Of a stretch of DNA of 64,000 nt, positions 57,700 through 64,000 are shown piece after piece. Position numbers and translations under genes: made by a program. The DNA comes from Listeria cornellensis FSL F6-0969 (GTDB lineage: Bacteria; Bacillota; Bacilli; Lactobacillales; Listeriaceae). Position 1 is the first letter of the stretch, and every line of letters begins with the position of its first letter. The stretch is taken from NCBI RefSeq assembly GCF_000525855.1, contig NZ_AODE01000004.1, positions 124,001-188,000 on the forward strand, written 5' to 3'. The notes under the pieces are model-generated. The model worked only from the letters and a program-made list of their open reading frames with translations, was not told the origin of the DNA and made no database searches.

Positions 57700-58531
57700 A
57701 TGAAAAAAGTTTTATTAGGATTATTTACACTAACATTGGTATTAGTTTTAGCGGCTTGTGGCGGAGGTTCGAAAGATGATGCGAGTGGCGACAAAGAAAC
57801 AACGCTTGTTATTGGTGCATCTAACTCACCGCATGCTGTCATTTTAGAAAAAGCGAAACCTATTTTAGCGAAAAAAAGGTATTAATTTAGATATTAAAAA
57901 GTACACGGACTATGTAATGCCGAATGTGGCGTTAGATGAAGGTGACTTGGATGCGAACTATTTCCAAACGATTCCTTACATGGAGTTAGAAATGAAGGAA
58001 AAAGACTACAAATTCGTGAACATGGGCGGAATTCATATCGAGCCAATGGGCCTTTATTCTAAGAAGATTGATTCGTTAGACGACCTACCGAAAAATGCGC
58101 AAGTTATCATGTCTAATAGTAAATCGGATTGGCCGCGTGTGCTAGGTATTTTAGCAGACAATGGCGTGATTAAACTAAAAGACGGCGTGAAGCGTCAAGA
58201 TGTGACTTTTGATGATATCGTTGAAAATCCAAAGAATGTTAAATTTAAATACGATGTGGATGCTGGTTATCTGATGACGGCGTATAACAATGAAGAGGGC
58301 GATATTGTGGCGATCAACTCGAACTTTGTAGTAGATCAAGGCATGAACCCTAAGAATGACGCGATTGCGATTGAGAAAACAGATTCTCCTTACGTGAATA
58401 TCGTTGCAGCACAAGAGAAGAATAAAGATAATAAGGATATTAAAGAATTGGTGAAAGTTTTACAGTCTAAAGAAATTCAAGATTTCATCACAAAAGAATG
58501 GAAGGGTGCAGTCGTACCTGTTTCTAACTAA
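57700..58531 (+). CDS. metQ: Methionine-binding lipoprotein MetQ (frame broken at an A7 run)
   Basis: About 276 residues. Signal peptide with lipobox LVLAACGGG. NlpA/MetQ fold: TLVIGASNSPHAVILEKAKPIL, VMPNVALDEGDLDANYFQTIPYME (in part), GGIHIEPMGLYS and PYVNIVAAQEK. The frame stops at 57885; removing one A from the A7 run at 57871-57877 gives LAKKGINLDIKKYTDY. Surface receptor for methionine. Confidence 0.94.
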
Positions 58532-58542
58532 TAAGCGTCGAG

Positions 58543-58577
58543 TCGTCCTACCTGAATTTGGGTGGGCGATTTTTTTT
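58543..58577 (+). terminator. Terminator of metNIQ
   Basis: TCGTCCTACC / GGGTGGGCGA stem followed by T8. Confidence 0.8.
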
Positions 58578-58679
58578 GTGAGTGGAAATGTGCTATATTT
58601 GCTTTATAAAATGGACTGGATTAAAATTGTCATGCTGATTTAGAAATTATTTTTGGCATAATGGAAATGAGGGAATGTC

Positions 58680-59618
58680 ATGAAAATCGTGGAGATTGAG
58701 CAGTTAACGAAGAAGTTTGATAAGAATATTGCCGTTGATAATCTGGATTTGACGATAAGAAAGGGGCAGATTTTTGGTTTGCTTGGGCCTAATGGTGCTG
58801 GGAAAAGTACGACGATTAGTGTTTTATGTGGGCTTTTGAAGAAGGATAGCGGACAGATTCGTTTGTTTGGGGAGGAGCAGGAGACGCATAGTTTGGAAAT
58901 TAAGCAGCGGATTGGCTTGGTACCTCAGGATATTGCGCTTTATAGTGATTTGTCGGCGTTTGAGAATGTGCGCTTTTTTGCTGGGCTTTATGGGCTTCGT
59001 GGAAAGGAATTGGATGCGGCTGCGAACATGGCGTTGGAGTTTGTTGGTTTGGCGGATAAGACGAAGGATAAGCCTGGGACTTTTTCGGGCGGCATGAAGC
59101 GGCGCCTCAATATTGCGTGTGCAATTGCGCATAAACCGGAGCTGATTATTATGGATGAGCCGACTGTTGGAATAGATCCGCAGTCTAGGAATTATATTTT
59201 GAAGTCGATTAAGAAGTTGAATGCGTCGGGTTGTACGATTATTTACACAAGTCATTATATGGAAGAAGTCGAGGAGTTGTGTGATTATATTTCGATTATT
59301 GACCATGGAAAAGTGATCGCGGAAGGCACGAAGGAGCAGTTGGTGAGCCTTGTTTCGGATCGGAAAGAGATGCGTTTAGTTGTGGATGATGCGTCGAAAA
59401 TTGATTTGGATGCGTTGCGGGCTATTTCCGGGATTTTGGTGGTGGATGTGATGGAGGGCAATGTGCTTAGCATCACGTCTAACAGTGAAGTAAACAATTT
59501 GAACGCAGTTTTAGAGGCGCTGATTGGACAGTCGGTAGAAGTGATGGAGATGAACCAGCAAACGCTGAATTTGGAAACGGTCTTTTTGAATTTGACGGGC
59601 CGAAAATTACGGGATTAG
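58680..59618 (+). CDS. ABC-2 type exporter ATPase
   Basis: 312 residues. Walker A GPNGAGKST, signature FSGGMKRRLNIACAI, Walker B LIIMDEPTVGIDP and the H-loop TSHYMEEVEELCD, typical of DrrA/CcmA-like drug or lipid exporters. The C-terminal extension of about 90 residues is unassigned. GAGGGAA before ATG. First gene of a three-gene operon with two ABC-2 permeases. Confidence 0.9.
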   Translation: MKIVEIEQLTKKFDKNIAVDNLDLTIRKGQIFGLLGPNGAGKSTTISVLCGLLKKDSGQIRLFGEEQETHSLEIKQRIGLVPQDIALYSDLSAFENVRFFAGLYGLRGKELDAAANMALEFVGLADKTKDKPGTFSGGMKRRLNIACAIAHKPELIIMDEPTVGIDPQSRNYILKSIKKLNASGCTIIYTSHYMEEVEELCDYISIIDHGKVIAEGTKEQLVSLVSDRKEMRLVVDDASKIDLDALRAISGILVVDVMEGNVLSITSNSEVNNLNAVLEALIGQSVEVMEMNQQTLNLETVFLNLTGRKLRD

Positions 59619-59634
59619 AGAGGAAGTTGAGCTT

Positions 59635-60744
59635 GTGATGATGATTTTTCATATAATGTTGAAGGCAATCAAGCTGACGCTGCGTGACAAGGGCTATTTT
59701 CTCTATATGATGATTTTCCCGTTGGCGTTGATTTTGGTGTTGGGAAGTGTGTTGCAGGATGCCTTTAGTAGCGATGTGGAGCTAGATAAGATGACGGTGG
59801 AATACACGGTGCAAAAGGATAGTCCGGTTGGCAAGGCGTTCGGTGAGTTTGCGACGGAGGCTAGTGGGAAGCAGGTGACGTTTAAGGAAGCGGACAGTGC
59901 GAAGGCTGGCAAAGATGCGGTGGCGAATGGGGATGCTGTTGGTTTTGTGGACGTGAAGGATGATTTGACGGTAACGACGAATTCTCCGAGTCAGATTGAG
60001 ATGAGCGTGCTGGATGGCTATTTGGATGGCTTTACGTCGCAGTATCGATTGGCGAGCACAATTATAAAAGTAGACCCGATGCAGGCTAGCGTTTTGCAGA
60101 ACCCTCCAAAAGCCTCGGATTCGGCGATTCAAGTGGAGAAATTGGCTTCGGGGAATAATATTAGTGCTTTTGAATATTATGCGATTGCCATGATTGCGAT
60201 GGTGATGATGTTTGGAATTAATAGCGGGATTAATGTGTTCCGTGAGGAGAAGGTGCGGCATACGGATGTGAGGCTTTTTATTGCGCCGATTAAGAAGTCC
60301 ACCGCGATTATTGGGAATTTTCTAGGCGCGATTTTTATGCAAACGGTGTCACTCATTTTACTGATGGTGATTTCGGATTTGTTTTTCGGGGTTCATTGGG
60401 GTAAGTACGCGCTTGTTATTTTTGTGATTTATTTTAGTTTATTGTTCTTGTCGGTGGCGATTGGTATGGCGGTCGACGTGTTTAGTAATGGGAATCCGGC
60501 GGCGAATGGTGCTGCGACTATTTTGATACAAGTATTTGCCTTTTTGGGTGGTGCGTATTTCCCGACTGGCGATGGCTTGATGTCGAAATTATCGCCGATT
60601 GGCTGGGTTCGGATTGGTGTCAGGGATGTATTGTATAATCATGATGTAGCAGCGGCGGTATTTCCGATAGGCGTGAACCTGTTGATAACAGCGGTTCTTG
60701 TTGTCGGAATGAGCCTGTGGATTAGACGAAAGGAAGTGTATTAA
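59635..60744 (+). CDS. ABC-2 type exporter permease, first subunit
   Basis: 369 residues (GTG 59635 or ATG 59638). ABC-2/YhfK layout: one N-terminal helix (YFLYMMIFPLALILVLGSVL), a large extracytoplasmic domain (about 40-170), then five helices. GGAYFPTGDGLMSKLSPIGWVRIGVRDVLYNHD (in part) is the family C-terminal re-entrant region. Substrate unknown. Confidence 0.88.
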   Translation: MMMIFHIMLKAIKLTLRDKGYFLYMMIFPLALILVLGSVLQDAFSSDVELDKMTVEYTVQKDSPVGKAFGEFATEASGKQVTFKEADSAKAGKDAVANGDAVGFVDVKDDLTVTTNSPSQIEMSVLDGYLDGFTSQYRLASTIIKVDPMQASVLQNPPKASDSAIQVEKLASGNNISAFEYYAIAMIAMVMMFGINSGINVFREEKVRHTDVRLFIAPIKKSTAIIGNFLGAIFMQTVSLILLMVISDLFFGVHWGKYALVIFVIYFSLLFLSVAIGMAVDVFSNGNPAANGAATILIQVFAFLGGAYFPTGDGLMSKLSPIGWVRIGVRDVLYNHDVAAAVFPIGVNLLITAVLVVGMSLWIRRKEVY

Positions 60745-60745
60745 G

Positions 60746-61895
60746 ATGCGGCAAGTTGGTTGGATATTCAGGCATAATTTAAAAAATCTCACGCAAAACA
60801 AGGCGAAATTAATCATGATTATAGGTTTGCCAATCTTGAGTATTTTGATCTATTTTCTTTCGTATGGGGCGCAATCAGGGACGACAGCGCTGAAAATTGG
60901 TTTGGTAAATGAGGACCCAGGCGTTTATACGAGCCAAATGGTGACGTGGATGAAACAGGATAGCGACACCGTGCAGTCTGTTTCGAAGGCGGCTGGAGAT
61001 AAGAAGCTGACCGGCGGACAATTGGATGCGCTGGTGATTTTTGAGAAAGGCTCAGAAAAAAGTATCGCGGCACTGGATCCGCAACAAATTAAGGTGAAAT
61101 CGATGCAGGGCGATGCGGTGAATAACACAGTGAAGCGAGCGGTTGATGCCTCGCTCAGTAATATAATGACGATGATTCAGGCGAGTGAAAAAGGTGGGCA
61201 AGATTTTGCGAAGTATGCCACGACTTTTGATCAGTCAGAAATCAGTGTGACGCAAAAAAACGACGAGTAATCAACACGATGTTGTGCTAATGATGTCGAC
61301 GCAAATCCTCGGTTTTCTATGTATGATGTTGTTATATGCAGCGGGAAATCTGGGAGAACTCATTTTACAGGAGAAGGAAGATGGCACATTTTATCGGTTG
61401 ATGTCAACACCGCTCAGTAGCAAAGCGTATCTCTTCGGAAATGCCTTGTTCGCGCTTGCCGTCGTTGTGACGGAGGTCGTGATTTGCTTAACGGCAATGC
61501 GATTTGTGTTTGATATCGATCCAGGCGTATCCTACTTCGCACTATTCGGTGTGTTGTTCGTGTTCTCAATCATGGCGGTCTTGTTATCATTGGCACTCGG
61601 ATTCACAGCGACGAGCAGAAAAAGTGTCAGCGGATTACAAATGATTCTATTTACACTAACGAGTCTACTTTCCGGCGCGCTTATCCCGGTTCAAATCATG
61701 CCCGCTTTCATGCGAAAAATCGCGGAATTCCTGCCACAATATTGGGTGATGAACGCGATTACGACATTACAACAAAATGGCGACTTGGCTTCGATTAGCT
61801 TGAACATCGCGATTATACTGGGCTACGCCTTGCTGTTCTTCTGCATTGCGAGTTACAAATTCACGAAAAATAATCGAGTGAATTCCTTCGTATAG
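60746..61895 (+). CDS. ABC-2 type exporter permease, second subunit (frame broken at an A7 run)
   Basis: About 382 residues. Same architecture as the preceding gene, starting one base after its stop codon. Removing one A from the A7 run at 61254-61260 gives VTQKTTSNQHDVVLMMSTQ and joins the extracytoplasmic domain to the five C-terminal helices (GNLGELILQEKEDGTFYRLMSTPLSSKAYLFGN, in part; SLLSGALIPVQIMPAFMRKI). Presumably heterodimerises with the first permease. Confidence 0.88.
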
Positions 61896-61940
61896 AAAAA
61901 TTCGGCGATGCCTCGTTAATGACGCGTCGCCGAATTTTTA
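61896..61940. terminator. Terminator of the ABC exporter operon, possibly bidirectional
   Basis: AAATTCGGCGA / TCGCCGAATTT stem with T-runs on both sides. Confidence 0.85.
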
Positions 61941-61948
61941 TTTTGGTA

Positions 61949-62110
61949 TTATCGGTTTACTAAATTACGAAAGGCATGATCATATTCTTCTAAAACTTCT
62001 TTGATCAGGTGCATAGAGTTATCTGTGTTTTTTATAGACTCTAATTTTGACAGTGTTCCAATGAATTTATATTCAGATGTTGGCGTGAATCTTTTTAAGA
62101 CAAATAGCAT
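61949..62110 (-). CDS. Small hypothetical protein, 53 residues
   Basis: Minus-strand ATG at 62110 with GGAGAGGTGAT upstream, ending TAA at 61949. Begins MLFVLKRFTPTSEYKF and ends FRNLVNR. Soluble, helix-rich and not recognised. It follows the ThrE-type genes on the same strand after a 22-bp gap and ends at the shared terminator, so it may be the last gene of their operon. Confidence 0.5.
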   Translation of the reverse strand: MLFVLKRFTPTSEYKFIGTLSKLESIKNTDNSMHLIKEVLEEYDHAFRNLVNR

Positions 62111-62132
62111 TGTTATCACCTCTCCTTCATAA

Positions 62133-62585
62133 TTAGATATTCTCCTTATGTTCGCGAAAACGCCGAATACTATGGTTCAAAACCTCTGAAAGTACCAATC
62201 CTGCAGCAATTGCACCCGCAACTAAAGCAACACGAACAGAGAATGAGATGGCCTCGAGATAATCCCCAAGTACAAAATTTCGAACAGCTTGGTAGGCGAG
62301 ACCACCAGGCACAAGCGGAACAATGCCTGGAACGTTAAAAATCGTGACAGGTAACCTTTTTGATTTTGCAAAGAAGAAGCTAGCAATGGCGACGACAAAA
62401 GCCCCAGCGAGTGTACTCATCGTTGTGCCAGCGTCGAGATGCATTAAAGTCCAATAGGTCATCCAGCCAAATGTACCCGTTAGACCACAAGCAATGAGCG
62501 ATCGGCGGGGAACATTGGTGATGATAGCGAATGCAAGTGTGGCCAGAAAACTGAAAGCCAGTTGCATGATTATAGTCCAAAACAT
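62133..62585 (-). CDS. Threonine/serine exporter, small subunit (ThrE2/YjjB-like)
   Basis: 150 residues, four to five helices. FNVPGIVPLVPGGLAYQAVRNFVLGDY is the DUF3815 signature, homologous to the second half of ThrE. Split exporters need the larger subunit, encoded directly upstream. AGGAGG precedes ATG on the minus strand. Confidence 0.85.
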   Translation of the reverse strand: MFWTIIMQLAFSFLATLAFAIITNVPRRSLIACGLTGTFGWMTYWTLMHLDAGTTMSTLAGAFVVAIASFFFAKSKRLPVTIFNVPGIVPLVPGGLAYQAVRNFVLGDYLEAISFSVRVALVAGAIAAGLVLSEVLNHSIRRFREHKENI

Positions 62586-62662
62586 TTGATTTTACCTCCT
62601 TAATTTCTATTTGCGACCGCTCCAGTTTTTGTCGGAGCAGAGCGGGCCGTTTCAGCACTTCG

Positions 62663-63418
62663 TTATCCAAAAAACCGAAATACAACGGCGATCCCAATTC
62701 CAATCGTCCCTGCTGTTATCAACGCTTCTGTCCCGCGTGCCATTCCAGATAATAAATGTCCCGCAAGCAAATCGCGCACCGCGTTCGTAATCGGAACCCC
62801 TGGCACGAGCGGCATCACACCACCGATAATCATCTTATCCAAACTAACGCCCCAGCCAATCGAAATCGTCAAAACGGCTAACAACCCAACCGTAAATGCA
62901 GCTAAAAACTCCGCTAAAAACTTTACCTTGAAAAATTCCGTCCCATAATAAAAAATCACAAAGCCGATCGCCCCGATAATACAGGCCGTAATCAAGTCCT
63001 TCCAAACACCACCAAAAATCATCATCAACGTTCCACTTACAACCGCGGCAGCCACAATCTGTAACCAAATTGGGAAGAATTTCACATCTTTGTCGAGCGA
63101 ACGTAATCTTGTATAAAATTGCCCTAATGAAATCTTTTTCATGGTGAACTCACGAGACAAATCATTGACCTTAGAAACCTTCTCCAAATTAATTGTCCGC
63201 GTTGGAATCTGCTCCATTTTCACGGCAGTCCCACCTTGCAAAGCCATAAAAATACCAGTCGGCGTCACAAAACTAATCCCTTTCGACTCCGAGCCAGCCT
63301 CTGCAATCCGACTCATCGTATCTTCCACGCGGTACATCTCCGCACCGCTTTCCATCATAATTTTTCCCGCCAATAAACATGTATCTAGCAAAAAATCTTG
63401 AGGAGTCTCTTCCATCAT
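62663..63418 (-). CDS. Threonine/serine exporter, large subunit (ThrE/YjjP-like, DUF1212)
   Basis: 251 residues. N-terminal soluble helix-rich part with GKIMMESGAEMYRVEDTMSRIA and FVTPTGIFMAL, then five helices with MIIGGVMPLVPGVPITNAVRDLLAGHLLSG (in part), the ThrE signature. GGAGG before ATG. With the next gene it forms a heteromeric exporter that could relieve excess threonine or serine. Confidence 0.87.
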   Translation of the reverse strand: MMEETPQDFLLDTCLLAGKIMMESGAEMYRVEDTMSRIAEAGSESKGISFVTPTGIFMALQGGTAVKMEQIPTRTINLEKVSKVNDLSREFTMKKISLGQFYTRLRSLDKDVKFFPIWLQIVAAAVVSGTLMMIFGGVWKDLITACIIGAIGFVIFYYGTEFFKVKFLAEFLAAFTVGLLAVLTISIGWGVSLDKMIIGGVMPLVPGVPITNAVRDLLAGHLLSGMARGTEALITAGTIGIGIAVVFRFFG

Positions 63419-63585
63419 CCAACCTCCGTTCTATCTAGTCTCTAATCCCATCCTAACGCAACCACGGCAATTTTTCTAGTTAAAATAAAAAGATTTTTGG
63501 GAAATACGATTCTGCGAGGCGATTTGAGGGTAAATATCTGTTAGTATGAACTATGGGGCATTATTTAATAAAGGAGTTTTGGCAG

Positions 63586-63796
63586 ATGAGCAGTATTGAA
63601 TATGAAATCGTAGAACATATTGGTGTTTTGTCGGAGAATTCGAAAGGGTGGCGAAGAGAGGTCAATCTGATTAGTTGGAACGGTCGCGCGCCGAAATACG
63701 ATATTCGTGATTGGTCACCAGGCAATGAAAAAATGGGCAAAGGCATTACGCTCACGGAGGAAGAGTTTAAAAAAAATCGCTGAATTAGCGAAGTAA
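63586..63796 (+). CDS. YdbC/PC4-like single-stranded DNA-binding protein (frame broken at an A8 run)
   Basis: 69 residues after repair, from ATG 63586 with AAAGGAG upstream. EYEIVEHIGVLSENSKGWRREVNLISWNGRAPKYDIRDW (in part) and MGKGITLTEEEFKK match the bacterial PC4-like YdbC family, which binds ssDNA. Removing one A from the A8 run at 63769-63776 gives FKKIAELAK and a stop at 63796 instead of 63783. Confidence 0.88.
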
Positions 63797-63811
63797 CGGG
63801 GGAATTGTTTT

Positions 63812-64000
63812 ATGTTTGCATATGATATTTATGAGCCAATTGATCGGAAGGTGGAGGATACGTTTCCAACCATCTTTACACTTCATGGAGCAGGCGCAGA
63901 CGAGCTAGACATACCAGGCATTTTAGAGTCGGTGATGGACCGATTTGTCATTGTAGGCATTCGTGGCAACGTACAGCAAGGTCCAGGATATTCCTACTAT
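63812..64000 (+). CDS. Predicted phospholipase/carboxylesterase, N-terminal part
   Basis: ATG 63812, with GGGGGAA upstream, runs off the right edge (63 codons visible). TIFTLHGAGADELDI and IVGIRGNVQQGPGYSYY match the start of the predicted-esterase (YpfH/YtaP-like) alpha/beta hydrolases. The catalytic residues lie beyond the window. It follows ydbC by 15 bp. Confidence 0.7.
   Translation, partial: MFAYDIYEPIDRKVEDTFPTIFTLHGAGADELDIPGILESVMDRFVIVGIRGNVQQGPGYSYY

Overview
The window looks like a chromosomal segment of a low-GC Gram-positive bacterium of the genus Listeria, probably one of the more distant (sensu lato) species. Evidence from gene order, compared from memory with L. monocytogenes: dipeptidase-rpoN-cggR-gap-pgk-tpi-pgm-eno; esterase-secG-esterase-rnr-smpB-ssrA; and iron/siderophore ABC transporter-FtsW/RodA-ArsC-like-gcvH-thioredoxin-like-two-component system-metNIQ. 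The tmRNA tag ends in NLAFAA, and there are no sporulation genes.

Layout. 0-3.4 kb: C-terminal end of a PoNe-type polymorphic DNase toxin with its PoNi immunity gene, a membrane transporter and a small anchored protein. 3.5-8.6 kb: UV endonuclease, TetR regulator with an MmpL/YdfJ exporter, dipeptidase. 8.6-17.8 kb: sigma-54 and the CggR-controlled glycolytic operon. 17.8-26.7 kb: small membrane protein, degenerate transposase, three alpha/beta hydrolases, an ECF41-like sigma factor with an AhpD-like partner, secG, rnr, smpB, tmRNA. 26.7-27.1 kb: a compact locus organised like the Fst/par type I toxin-antitoxin system. 27.2-35.6 kb: amino-acid permease and a threonine/alanine catabolic cluster (tdh, kbl, PRD regulator, ald, threonine dehydratase). 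36-40 kb: Fur-controlled petrobactin-type siderophore importer. 40-44.3 kb: acetyltransferases, DUF1963, VanZ-like, DUF218 and MerR/TipA-like genes. 44.3-50.1 kb: second siderophore/heme-type ABC importer, an ftsW/rodA remnant and its intact neighbour, ArsC/Spx-like protein, gcvH, thioredoxin-like protein. 50.2-51.8 kb: AbiEi/AbiEii system. 51.9-58.6 kb: CDF metal exporter, two-component system, D,D-carboxypeptidase, SAM-riboswitch-controlled metNIQ. 58.7-64 kb: a three-gene ABC exporter, split ThrE-type exporter, YdbC/PC4-like protein and the start of an esterase.

Quality warning. About 18 genes, including the near-essential gap and rnr, are interrupted by single-base shifts, nearly always in A, T or G homopolymers and mostly by one extra base. 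This is most simply read as sequencing or assembly error. I therefore describe these genes as single CDSs and state where the reading frame must be repaired.

Most interesting items: the Fst-like type I toxin-antitoxin locus beside ssrA, with a 42-residue toxin and a convergent antisense RNA of about 60 nt; a family of palindromic extragenic repeats placed inside the glycolytic operon and between the smpB/ssrA promoter and ssrA; an Est30-type esterase that has lost its nucleophile serine; an ECF41 sigma/AhpD pair with a matching promoter; the PoNe/PoNi pair; and a PRD regulator embedded among threonine/alanine degradation genes.
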